Positions 26,951-35,245 of a stretch of DNA of 64,000 nucleotides are shown piece by piece; position 1 is the stretch's first letter; each line of letters opens with the position of its first letter. The notes below the pieces were generated by a model. It did not search any database. It saw only the letters and a list, made by a program, of their open reading frames with translations, and was not told the DNA's origin. Source of the stretch: Myxococcales bacterium (GTDB taxonomy: Bacteria > Myxococcota_A > UBA9160 > UBA4427); the NCBI GenBank assembly GCA_012959805.1, contig DUCN01000098.1, forward strand, positions 443,646-507,645, read 5' to 3'. The position numbers and the translations under genes were made by a program.

Positions 26951-28594
26951 CTAGCCCGAATATCGATGGACGATCGGGAGACGCCTTCCACCGCCGAAGG
27001 CCTTCTGCGATGTCCGCAGAACGAGGGGTGTCTGTCGCCTCTTGTATTCGTTTCGATCAAGGCGATTCACGATCCCGAGGGCGACCTCTTCGGAGACACC
27101 GGGCGGCGGCACGATCGACGCACGACTACGGCCGCCTTCGATGGCTTGCCTTAGAATGTTGTCGAGCACGTCATAGCTGGGAAGATCGTCCTGATCGAGT
27201 TGGTCGGCGGCGAGTTCGGCGGACGGCGGCTTCTCAATCGTGTTCGCGGGAATCCGTTCGCCGTTTCGATTCGCGTGTTCCGCGAGGGCGTAGACATCGC
27301 CCTTGTAGACGTCCCCGAGAACGGCGAGCCCGCCCACCGTATCTCCGTAAAGCGTGCAATAGCCAACCGAAAGCTCACTCTTGTTTCCGGTGCCGAGTAC
27401 GAGTCTATTCTCGTCATTCGAGCAAGCCATCAGGATCGCTCCTCGGATACGGGATTGAATGTTTTGTTGTGTCAGGCCGTAATCGTCCCGCTCACCGAAG
27501 AGTTGAGCGAAGAGTTGTATGTAGGATTCGTAGATAGGGCCGATGTCGGCACGTCTGACTTCGATGCCGAGACGCTCGCCTAACTCATAGGCATCGTCGA
27601 TGCTGTGCTCCGAAGAGAAAGGGCCGGGCATCGCGATCCCCAGCACTCGCGGAGCACCGAGTGCGAGGACTGCGAGATGGGCGGTCACGGCGGAATCGAT
27701 TCCACCCGAGAGGCCGATGACCGCGTTGGGCGGCAGGTTCTGCTTGAGGAAATAGTCGCGGATTCCCAGAGTCAGTCCGCTCTCGAGCTGAGCGACTGCG
27801 GTCGGGTCGTCGACTTCCGCCAGCGGAGTTCCCGCGCCTGGAGGGATTTCGTAAATTGCGATGCCTGTTTCGAAAAGCGGCATGGCCGCGTGAACATCGC
27901 CCTTGGCATCGATCACGCAGGAGCCACCGTCGAAAATGAGTTCGTCGTTGCCGCCCACCTGATTGACGAAGACAACGGGTCTTGCATTGCGGATTGCGAC
28001 TTCTGCCAACATCGCACGGCGTTCAGCCGCCTTTCCTGCATGCCAGGGCGAGGCAGAGGGATTGATGATGAGTTGCGCGCCTCTAGATGTTAGTTCATGA
28101 ACGGGATCGACGGGGTAGGGCTTGGTTCGAAACCAGGTGTCTTCGCAGATGGCAAGTCCGAGCGAGACATCGAGGCCAGGGACAATGACTGGGGACCAGT
28201 CGTCGGTTTGTGTGAAATAGCGCTGTTCATCGAAGACGTCATAGGTTGGTAGGAGCGTCTTGCTGCGCACGGCATGGATGCGCCCTTCAGCAAGCACCAC
28301 CGCCGCGTTGAGCATGGACTTCGGTTGATCCCCATCGCCCCGCATGACCGCACCGACAACGATCACGATATGTTGTGAGGTCTTCGCGAGTTCATCGAGC
28401 TCTGCGAGCTGGTCGTCGATGAATCGATCTCGATCGAGAAGATCCATTGGCGGATATCCGGTCAGCGCCAACTCAGGCAACACGACCAGATCCGCGCCGC
28501 CGCCCGCCGCCTGCTCCGCTGCTTCCTGGGCAAGTCGGCGATTTCCGGCGAGGTCCCCGACGGTCGGATTGATTTGAGCGAGGGCGATCTTCAT
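26951..28594 (-). CDS. nadE: Glutamine-dependent NAD+ synthetase
   Basis: This 547-residue two-domain enzyme amidates nicotinic acid adenine dinucleotide to NAD+. The N-terminal nitrilase-type glutaminase has the Glu-Lys-Cys triad in VVLPELALTGYPPMD, RSKTLLPTYDVFDEQRYF and LGLAICEDTWF. The C-terminal synthetase domain has the PP-loop IGLSGGIDSAVTAHLA and the GTGNKSELSVGYCTLYGD loop. The frame is open to 28684, but MKIALAQINPTVGDL at ATG 28594 is the family N-terminus. The gene stands between two convergent or unrelated neighbours. Confidence 0.96.
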   Translation of the reverse strand: MKIALAQINPTVGDLAGNRRLAQEAAEQAAGGGADLVVLPELALTGYPPMDLLDRDRFIDDQLAELDELAKTSQHIVIVVGAVMRGDGDQPKSMLNAAVVLAEGRIHAVRSKTLLPTYDVFDEQRYFTQTDDWSPVIVPGLDVSLGLAICEDTWFRTKPYPVDPVHELTSRGAQLIINPSASPWHAGKAAERRAMLAEVAIRNARPVVFVNQVGGNDELIFDGGSCVIDAKGDVHAAMPLFETGIAIYEIPPGAGTPLAEVDDPTAVAQLESGLTLGIRDYFLKQNLPPNAVIGLSGGIDSAVTAHLAVLALGAPRVLGIAMPGPFSSEHSIDDAYELGERLGIEVRRADIGPIYESYIQLFAQLFGERDDYGLTQQNIQSRIRGAILMACSNDENRLVLGTGNKSELSVGYCTLYGDTVGGLAVLGDVYKGDVYALAEHANRNGERIPANTIEKPPSAELAADQLDQDDLPSYDVLDNILRQAIEGGRSRASIVPPPGVSEEVALGIVNRLDRNEYKRRQTPLVLRTSQKAFGGGRRLPIVHRYSG

Positions 28595-28693
28595 TGGATT
28601 GAGCATACCCCGGGCGACTACGCGTGTTCTTGCGCGTTCTTCATTGAAAGTGGGTGAGACGGACTTTGGCCGGCGACCACACACCGCCGCAAG

Positions 28694-29161
28694 CTACGGA
28701 AAATAGACGAAAATCAGTTCACCGCTGCAGGCGGGCTTCTTTTTGCCCTCGAGTTCGAACCGGATACCCAGTCCGAGGCGCATGGCGCCGCCGGGTATGT
28801 GACGGACGGTCTTGATCGAAGCGGCCAGGCGAACGCGGCTGCCAGAGAGGACGGGTTCACGGAGCCTCAGTTTTTCGATGCCATAGTTCACGATCTGGGA
28901 GCATTTTTCGACGACGATTAACTCGGGCAGGAGGGCTGGGGCCAGAGAGATCGTGAGGTAGCCATGCGCGATCGTTGTGCCGAAGGCCGACTCTCGTTCC
29001 GCGCGTTCTCGGTCGACGTGGATCCACTGATGATCGCCTGTGGCGGCCGCGAAAGCATCGATCTGATTTTGATCGATGGAACACCATTGTGTGGAGCCCA
29101 AATCGTGGCCTTCGAACACAGCAAGAGAAGCGACGTCGGGAATGATTAGCGGGGTCGCCAT
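28694..29161 (-). CDS. MaoC-like dehydratase/enoyl-CoA hydratase
   Basis: This 155-residue hot-dog-fold protein has the R-hydratase motif: the catalytic Asp/His pair is in DAFAAATGDHQWIHVD, with the ESAFGTTIAHGYLTISL segment after it. It probably hydrates (R)-enoyl-CoA. The ATG at 29161 is preceded by a GAAAGGA ribosome site; the longer frame to 29257 has no support. It is divergent from the aldo/keto reductase and about 100 nt from the NAD synthetase start. Confidence 0.88.
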   Translation of the reverse strand: MATPLIIPDVASLAVFEGHDLGSTQWCSIDQNQIDAFAAATGDHQWIHVDRERAERESAFGTTIAHGYLTISLAPALLPELIVVEKCSQIVNYGIEKLRLREPVLSGSRVRLAASIKTVRHIPGGAMRLGLGIRFELEGKKKPACSGELIFVYFP

Positions 29162-29324
29162 CCGGGTCCTTTCGGGTGGAGATGTTCGCCGTCTATACTT
29201 GCCCAATTGAACCGGCTTGTGCAACGCATGACTCTCGATTCGGCCGAATTGAGGCATTCTACGCGGGCAGGGCGATTTTTAGGTGACCGATTAGGCGCCG
29301 AAATATATAGAGGAGGGTTCCGAG

Positions 29325-30887
29325 ATGACATTCGGCAAGGGTAGTGCAAGCCGCAAAGTTGGGATCGTTATGGTCGTCGCGCTGGTTGCCGGCTATGGGA
29401 TCAGCGGCCATTTCCTTTACAACGCGGTGATCGGGCTCGATGCGACCGCATTTCCCGCCGGCGAATGGCTCCAGGAAACGTTGGGCAAAGGCATGTCGAA
29501 TGCGGTCGGGGGAATGTTCCTGGCGGCGGCCGGACTCCTCCTGATCGGCCTGATTGCAGCCGGCTATGCGGGAGTGAGTGGACTTGGTGCAAACGCGGAC
29601 GGGACGCGTTCTGGCCGACGACGCTTCCTCGCGAGTTCTGCGACGGGCGTTGGCGCTCTGGTCGCGGGCGTCATTGGAACGCTTGGCCATGCCCTCTTCG
29701 GTGTCGGTAAAGAAGGCAATGGTTGGTTGGCCGTCAGTGGACAAATCAGCTCGGACAACGGCGTCGTGAAGACCCATGCAACCTGGGACGAAGCCTGGAA
29801 GACGGCGCGGGTCGAGTCCTATGGCCGGCTCGGGCGAACCGGCTGGGAAGTTTCGGATACGGTTCTCGGCGCCGGGCGACTTCGCGGCGATGAGGCTTGG
29901 AAGATCGTGAATGCCGCTCTCGATCGCGGTGTCAATTACATCGACACTGCGCCCGACTATTCAACCGAAGGGAGCGAGTTGGTCGTTGGTCGCGCCATGC
30001 AGGACTTTCCGCGCGACCAGGTTTTTCTCGCAACGAAATTCTGCACGCCCATCGGACATCTGCCTGCTGGGACCGACGTCGTGCGTTACAAAGAAGTCAT
30101 TCACGACAGCCTTCGCAGACTCGGAACCGATTACGTTGATCTCGTCCATATCCATTCGTGCGACAACGTGGATCGCTTGATGGATGAGAACGTCCATGAA
30201 GCATTCGATCAGCTGAAGGCGGAAGGCAAGGTTCGTTTTCTGGGTGTCTCAACGCATACGCCCAGACTCGAACAAGTGGCCAACACCGCAATTGACTCGG
30301 GTCGCTTCGACGTCATGATGCTCGCCTATCATCATGGAATCTGGCCGCAGCTATCCGGCATCATCGACCGGGCCCATGACGAACAGGATATGGGCATCGT
30401 CGCGATGAAGACGCTCAAGGGCGCGAAACATCGGAACCTTGAGAACTTTCACGACGCAAATACCTATGCACAGGCCGCTCTGAAGTGGGTTCACGCGAAC
30501 CCTAAGGTCTCCTGCGCAGTGATCTCCTTCTTCGAAATGCAGCATATCGACGAGTATCTCTACGCATCTGGTCAGACGCTGAAAAACGATGACTTTGCCA
30601 TTCTCGAGCGCTATGACCGTGCGGTCGAGGGATCGTATTGCGCACCGCATTGTGGTGTGTGCCTCGGCAGCTGCCCAGAGAACGTTCCGATCAATGATGT
30701 ACTGCGGCATCGCATGTACTTCGAGGACTACCGCTCCGAGAAGGAAGCCATGGATCTCTACGCCAAACTCGAGATCAACGCGTCGGCCTGCGAAAATTGT
30801 TCCGCGCCTTGTCTCGGCAGCTGTCCGCTGGGTATCCGGATTCGTGAGCGCACGAAGGGTGCGCATGATCTCTTGTCGATGGCCTAA
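29325..30887 (+). CDS. Membrane-anchored aldo/keto reductase with C-terminal Fe-S cysteines
   Basis: This 520-residue protein has three parts. Residues 1-125 hold two TM helices (IVMVVALVAGYGISGHFLY and GGMFLAAAGLLLIGLIAAGYAG), then a twin-arginine-like segment RSGRRRFLASSATGVGALVAG with a third hydrophobic stretch. Residues about 165-440 form an AKR barrel with the Asp/Tyr/Lys/His tetrad in NYIDTAPDYSTEGSE, FLATKF and DLVHIHS. The C-terminus carries two cysteine clusters, YCAPHCGVCLGSCPENVP and CENCSAPCLGSCPLGI, of 4Fe-4S ferredoxin type. Many AKR proteins end in such clusters, but the membrane region in front is unusual and suggests coupling to a membrane electron carrier. Good GAGGAGG site before the ATG. 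Confidence 0.88.
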   Translation: MTFGKGSASRKVGIVMVVALVAGYGISGHFLYNAVIGLDATAFPAGEWLQETLGKGMSNAVGGMFLAAAGLLLIGLIAAGYAGVSGLGANADGTRSGRRRFLASSATGVGALVAGVIGTLGHALFGVGKEGNGWLAVSGQISSDNGVVKTHATWDEAWKTARVESYGRLGRTGWEVSDTVLGAGRLRGDEAWKIVNAALDRGVNYIDTAPDYSTEGSELVVGRAMQDFPRDQVFLATKFCTPIGHLPAGTDVVRYKEVIHDSLRRLGTDYVDLVHIHSCDNVDRLMDENVHEAFDQLKAEGKVRFLGVSTHTPRLEQVANTAIDSGRFDVMMLAYHHGIWPQLSGIIDRAHDEQDMGIVAMKTLKGAKHRNLENFHDANTYAQAALKWVHANPKVSCAVISFFEMQHIDEYLYASGQTLKNDDFAILERYDRAVEGSYCAPHCGVCLGSCPENVPINDVLRHRMYFEDYRSEKEAMDLYAKLEINASACENCSAPCLGSCPLGIRIRERTKGAHDLLSMA

Positions 30888-30911
30888 TAAGGGTCGGGTC
30901 TGCGGGCCCGA

Positions 30912-31202
30912 TCAGGGGGCAAGGCGGTTCATGTGCGTGGCGAGCTCGAAGTCGAGCTCAGTTAGCCCGCCGGCGTCGTGGGTGGTGAGGGATACTTCGA
31001 CGCGATTGTAGACGTTCGACCATTCGGGATGGTGGTCCATTTTTTCGGCGATGATCGCGATCTGAGCCATGAAGCCGAAGGCATTCACGAAATCGTCGAA
31101 CTCGAAGTTCCGATGGAGCTTGTCGTTTTCGAGCCGCCAGCCGGGAAGGCCGACCAGGCGGGATTCGATCACCTCATCACTCACAATAGAAGGTCGTGTC
31201 AT
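30912..31202 (-). CDS. 4a-hydroxytetrahydrobiopterin dehydratase
   Basis: This 96-residue pterin-4-alpha-carbinolamine dehydratase (PCD/DCoH) recycles hydroxylated tetrahydropterin or acts in pterin cofactor metabolism. The catalytic motif is EKMDHHPEWSNVYNRVEVSL followed by LTTHDAGGLTELD. Length matches the family. It starts 3 nt after the DHH phosphoesterase stop, so the two form an operon. No aromatic amino acid hydroxylase is in the window; the protein could serve the molybdopterin-related enzymes nearby, though that is conjecture. Confidence 0.93.
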   Translation of the reverse strand: MTRPSIVSDEVIESRLVGLPGWRLENDKLHRNFEFDDFVNAFGFMAQIAIIAEKMDHHPEWSNVYNRVEVSLTTHDAGGLTELDFELATHMNRLAP

Positions 31203-31205
31203 GCC

Positions 31206-32600
31206 TCAGTCTTCATCTCGATGAATTGCCCGCACGAAGGCGTCATAGAGTGCGCTGAGGATCTGGGCGCGATCGGCGCGACCGTAGACTTCTCGAAAGG
31301 CCTTGATCGGGATGATGCCCTTGGCCATGGAGCGATGACCCCCTCCGACGCCCAGGCCTTCGACGACCGCTTTGACGACCTCGCCGGCCGCGCGAACATA
31401 ACCGACATTGCGAACTGAGAAGACGAGGTTTCGTTCGACCGTCCCAACCGCAACCGCCCATTCGGCCCCTTCGGCCTGGAGCGCCATGTCGGCCACCTGT
31501 GGAATAACGTCTTCGCGAACACGTCCGAGCACGAGGATATGAATTCCGTCGCGGACATCGGATTTGGATAGTGCGCGACCCAGTGCTTGCAGGCCGGTGA
31601 TGGGCAGGGCCGGTCGTTCGATGCGGCGCAAGAGGGCGGGGCTATGTGAGGCATGGAGATAGGCGAAGGACTTCATGTCCTGGTCGCTGGTCTCGCGTCC
31701 GAGATATTGAGTGTCGCTCTTGATTCCGTAGAGCAGCGCCGTCGCCAGTCGGGGATTGATCTCGGTGTTCGTTGCGCGGAGGTACTCGGTAAAGATCGTC
31801 GACGTCGCGCCATAGCTCACTCGGATATCGCGAATCGTTGCTTCGTAACCGGTCCGCTCCGGATGGTGATCGATGACGACATCGACGTTTTTCAGGCGCT
31901 CCGGGGCATTGTCGCCGAAGACATTGGGCTGGACATCGACCAGGACCAACGCATCGAATTCGGAAATCTCGTCTGGGGTAATGACGCGAACCTCGATGCC
32001 GATTGCCCGGCAAAGTGCTTGATTCTCGGGTCGTTGAACGTCGCCGAAGGAAATCAGGGGCGCGGTCGTTCGCTTTCGGCCCAGCAGCGCGCGGAGTGCG
32101 TAGGCGCTCGCGATGCCGTCGGGATCGGGATCGGGTTGTACGAGTATCCCGACGCGCTCCCGAGGAGCCAGGAGTTCTCGAATCTTTACCACCCTTTGCA
32201 GATTGGTGAGGTGGGCGAATTCCTCGTCGATGTCATCGCGAATCAGTGTTTTCCAGCCGGTTCGGCGGAGCGAGGCATGATGGGGGAGGTCATCCTCGGT
32301 CAGGCCGTCTGACAGGACTAGGATCGACGCGTCTCCGTCAACCTTTCGGATCTTGCGAATGGCGAGCCGAGTCCAGGGTCCGTCATCGCTGACCAGGGCA
32401 AATTCGTCGTCCTCGGCGGGATCGAGCTTGGCAATGGCGTCTTCGTCGAGGCCACCCTGCAAGATCTTGAAGCCGGCTGGACGCGCACGGGTCTCGTTCT
32501 CACGCGGTATCCACGTCAGTTCTTCGAGTTCATCCGTCCCTATGCGACTCCAGAGCCTTGCACTCTCGGCTCCATCGCAAATGATGATTCGACGTCCCAC
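31206..32600 (-). CDS. DHH/DHHA1 phosphoesterase with N-terminal Rossmann-like domain
   Basis: This is a 464-residue protein. The first ~130 residues (MGRRIIICDGAESARLW ... DASILVLSDGLTEDDLP) resemble a TrkA-N/RCK-type nucleotide-binding domain. The DHH domain follows with DPDPDGIASAYAL, VLVDVQPN and VVIDHHPE, and the DHHA1 domain with VEGLGVGGGHRSMAKGI. DHH/DHHA1 proteins degrade short RNAs (nanoRNase) or cyclic dinucleotides such as pGpG and c-di-AMP. A TrkA-N-like part could let a nucleotide ligand control activity. GTG start at 32600. It is cotranscribed with the pterin dehydratase. Confidence 0.88.
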   Translation of the reverse strand: MGRRIIICDGAESARLWSRIGTDELEELTWIPRENETRARPAGFKILQGGLDEDAIAKLDPAEDDEFALVSDDGPWTRLAIRKIRKVDGDASILVLSDGLTEDDLPHHASLRRTGWKTLIRDDIDEEFAHLTNLQRVVKIRELLAPRERVGILVQPDPDPDGIASAYALRALLGRKRTTAPLISFGDVQRPENQALCRAIGIEVRVITPDEISEFDALVLVDVQPNVFGDNAPERLKNVDVVIDHHPERTGYEATIRDIRVSYGATSTIFTEYLRATNTEINPRLATALLYGIKSDTQYLGRETSDQDMKSFAYLHASHSPALLRRIERPALPITGLQALGRALSKSDVRDGIHILVLGRVREDVIPQVADMALQAEGAEWAVAVGTVERNLVFSVRNVGYVRAAGEVVKAVVEGLGVGGGHRSMAKGIIPIKAFREVYGRADRAQILSALYDAFVRAIHRDED

Positions 32601-32940
32601 ACGACCCCCGGCGGTGTTTTACGAGGTCTCGAATGACTTTCCTGTCCAGGTCCGACCTCGGTCTGGCCCCAATGAACGCGCCGACTTGTAGATCGGAGCG
32701 TCAGCCGGACAGACGACAGGGCGTCATCGCGAAGGCGGGAAGTTACACCAAGGCTGCGCCGCAGCGACCGCTTGCTTGCGTGTTCACGGAGGGAATCTGG
32801 CCCGGGGGGTGGCGATCCGGGAAGTTCGCGTGGCACGCCACACAGCCCGAGAATCGGTAGGATGGGCCGCCCGAGTGGATTGAATTGACGGCCGGCGGAG
32901 CTGGCGATCGGGCAATCCCCGCAATCTGGGAGAAACAAGC
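32601..32940. other. Intergenic region, 340 nt
   Basis: This gap separates divergent genes (DHH phosphoesterase and FAH-family protein) and should hold both promoters. I see no convincing -35/-10 pair, dyad or small gene. A minus-strand frame contains a chance CVACH heme-binding-like motif at about 32850 but has no start codon of its own. Confidence 0.4.
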
Positions 32941-33795
32941 GTGAGACTGATCAATCAAGCTGGACGCGTGGGTATCGAAGTTGAGGGTCGCTTCATCGAT
33001 GTGGCTGCGCGCAGCGAGGGTCGCTTCTCGGCAGACCCAATGGCGGTCTTCGCAGATTGGGCGGAGCTTGCCAGTTGGGCCGGCGGTCTCGTTCCGGATT
33101 TTTCGGATCCAGCAGTGGATGCCGATCTGTTGGGCCCGCCGGTGCCGACGCCAAAACAGGTCTTCGCCATCGGACTCAATTACAAGGATCATGCGGCGGA
33201 AGCGGGTCTGCCACTTCCCGAGTCGCCGATGGTCTTCACGAAATTTCCAACCTGTCTCGTGGGTCCGAACGCGGAAGTGCCCCTGACCTCGGACCGCGTC
33301 GACTGGGAAGTCGAGCAGGTGGTCGTGATCGGGCGGGAAGCCAGTCACGTTCCGGCCGCCCAGGCCTGGGATTATGTTGCCGGGTTCATGGTGGGGCAGG
33401 ACATCTCCGATCGAAGACTGCAGTTTTCGGATAAGCCCCCTCAGTTCAGTCTCGGGAAATCGGCCGAGGCCTTTGGTCCGATCGGACCCGCATTGGTGAG
33501 TCTCGATGAGTTCGAAGATCCGGACGCGCTGGTTCTGCGATGTTGGGTCGCGGGTGAGCAGATGCAGGAATCGACGACGACAAATCTCGTTTTCTCGGTT
33601 TCCGAGCTGATTGCCTACATCTCTGGCTATTGCCCGTTATTGCCTGGAGATCTGATCTTTACGGGAACCCCCGGTGGTGTCGGGAGCGTTCGAGATCCTC
33701 GGCGTTATCTCGTGGCGGGAGAGCTCATCGAGAGTGAGATCGAAGGAATCGGTCGACTTTCGAATCGCTGCATCGAGAAACCAGAGGCTCCTTGA
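32941..33795 (+). CDS. Fumarylacetoacetate hydrolase (FAH) family protein
   Basis: This 284-residue protein has the FAH fold: the entry motif VFAIGLNYKDHAAEAGL, metal-binding acidic residues in DRVDWEVEQVVVIGREA, then YVAGFMVGQDISDRRLQ and a near-C-terminal LPGDLIFTGTPGGVG. Bacterial members act as acylpyruvate hydrolases, oxaloacetate decarboxylases or enzymes of catechol breakdown; the exact substrate is open. GTG start at 32941 behind GGGAGA. The neighbours do not form a catabolic pathway. Confidence 0.92.
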   Translation: MRLINQAGRVGIEVEGRFIDVAARSEGRFSADPMAVFADWAELASWAGGLVPDFSDPAVDADLLGPPVPTPKQVFAIGLNYKDHAAEAGLPLPESPMVFTKFPTCLVGPNAEVPLTSDRVDWEVEQVVVIGREASHVPAAQAWDYVAGFMVGQDISDRRLQFSDKPPQFSLGKSAEAFGPIGPALVSLDEFEDPDALVLRCWVAGEQMQESTTTNLVFSVSELIAYISGYCPLLPGDLIFTGTPGGVGSVRDPRRYLVAGELIESEIEGIGRLSNRCIEKPEAP

Positions 33796-33875
33796 GTCTT
33801 GAAACTTGCCCTTCTTGCTCCTGACTCTTTCTTTTTCCTGTCACCCTGTCTCGGACCGAATGGATTTAGTCAACC

Positions 33876-34748
33876 ATGCAGCGAATATTCATAGGCGACG
33901 TTCAGGGGTGTGCGGACGAGTTGGACGAGCTCTTGGCTCGCGCATCAGACTCGTTCGGTGAAGAGTTCTGTCTCTGGGTCGCCGGGGATCTCATCAATCG
34001 CGGTCCCGATAATCTTCGGCCCCTCGAACGGGTTTGGGAGTTGGTCTCCGCGGGTCGAGCGCAGTACGTGCTCGGGAATCACGAACTGAATCTTCTTGCC
34101 GTCGACTTTGGGCTGCGCGAACTCGAACCGAATGATTCTTTTGGGGATGTACTCGAATCTTCGGAGGCCTCGGACTGGATCGATTGGTTGCGTAGCCGGC
34201 CGCTCGTTGCATCCGGACGCCTGAGCGAGCAACCGTTTGCGATGTTGCACGCCTCGGCAAGCCCCGACTGGTCCTTTGAGAAGCTCGTCGAAATCGGAGA
34301 ACAGGTCAGCGCGCGACTGTCGGGTTCGCGCGGTGATGCAATCGAGTTTCTCGCAGCGAACCCGTCGACGGATCCTGTCCGCGACGCCCTCGGACGCCTG
34401 ACACGATGTCGAAGTGTTTCCACGGAAGGAGCCTGGTCGAGCGCCGAGCCGGAGTCGCCGACTCGAGCCTGGCACCGGGAATGGCTCGATCGAGGTCACG
34501 CCTACGGACTCGTCTACGGACATTGGGCTCGTCAGGGATTACACGTCGCCGCGGGACTCCGTGGTCTCGATACGGGCTGCGTCCACCATGGCCGTGGTCG
34601 AGACGGATTCTTGACGGCATGGCTTCCGGAATCGAATCCGAGGAATTCGCAGCGGCGGGAAAGCGCCGAATTTGAAGTCCCTGACGATCGTTTCTGGCAG
34701 ATTCCGGCCCGTCGCCGTTACTATGATCCTGTCGCTTCCACCGCTTGA
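33876..34748 (+). CDS. apaH: Symmetrical bis(5'-nucleosyl)-tetraphosphatase
   Basis: This 290-residue metallophosphatase splits Ap4A into two ADP and also removes Np4N caps from RNA. PPP-family metal motifs are FIGDVQGCADELD, LWVAGDLINRGPDNL and YVLGNHELNLLAV. HASASP and the closing GLDTGCVHHG (the active-site Thr/Gly/Cys strand) follow. Length is close to E. coli ApaH (280). The C-terminal ~30 residues are charged and variable. ATG at 33876. Confidence 0.93.
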   Translation: MQRIFIGDVQGCADELDELLARASDSFGEEFCLWVAGDLINRGPDNLRPLERVWELVSAGRAQYVLGNHELNLLAVDFGLRELEPNDSFGDVLESSEASDWIDWLRSRPLVASGRLSEQPFAMLHASASPDWSFEKLVEIGEQVSARLSGSRGDAIEFLAANPSTDPVRDALGRLTRCRSVSTEGAWSSAEPESPTRAWHREWLDRGHAYGLVYGHWARQGLHVAAGLRGLDTGCVHHGRGRDGFLTAWLPESNPRNSQRRESAEFEVPDDRFWQIPARRRYYDPVASTA

Positions 34749-34836
34749 AATTCTCCGCCGAGACATCGAAACTGACGGGACGGATCCCGCGTCGGTCCGA
34801 TTCTTTTGACAGAAATCCGATCAAGGAGTTCAAATC

Positions 34837-35118
34837 ATGGCCGCCGTCCTCATTCCGGTGATCTTTCGAGGCCCTACCCAAGGGGAAAGCCGAGTTTCGG
34901 TTCCTGAACAGACGACGATTGGAGCCTGCTTCGACGCGGTCGAGGCCGAGTTCCCGGGTCTGCGCGCGCTCGTGATCGACCCCGAATCCGGGGGAATCCA
35001 TCGGTTCGTGAAGCTCAGCCTGAATGGCGAGGTCCTCGATCGGTCGCCGGGACTGCTGGAAACGGCCGTGGGCGAAAGCGACGAAATCGAGGTGATCGCC
35101 GCCATTGCGGGCGGGTAG
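34837..35118 (+). CDS. MoaD/ThiS-family sulfur carrier
   Basis: This 93-residue beta-grasp protein ends in the required Gly-Gly (AAIAGG), whose terminus is adenylated and thiocarboxylated to deliver sulfur. The core (IPVIFRGPTQGESRVSV ... VKLSLNGEVLD ... ESDEIEVIAAIAGG) fits MoaD-like proteins that load the two sulfurs into molybdopterin. It starts behind AAGGAG at about 8 nt and lies 127 nt before the aldehyde:ferredoxin oxidoreductase, a typical pairing for tungsten-pterin enzymes. No MoaE or MoaA is in the window. Confidence 0.9.
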   Translation: MAAVLIPVIFRGPTQGESRVSVPEQTTIGACFDAVEAEFPGLRALVIDPESGGIHRFVKLSLNGEVLDRSPGLLETAVGESDEIEVIAAIAGG

Positions 35119-35245
35119 CCGGGGGCGCCATCACATTCATCGGCCCAGTGGGTCCCGACGCATTGCACCTTTCGCGCGATTAGTGGAATCTATCCCTTCG
35201 CCCGTTTTCTGATTCACAACCCCAAGCCTCCGAGGAAATGCAACC

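Noticed and set aside
32743-33348. Minus-strand frame with a CVACH heme-c-like motif
   Set aside because: Mostly antisense to the FAH-family gene; the motif-bearing end has no start codon or signal peptide, so the motif is probably chance.
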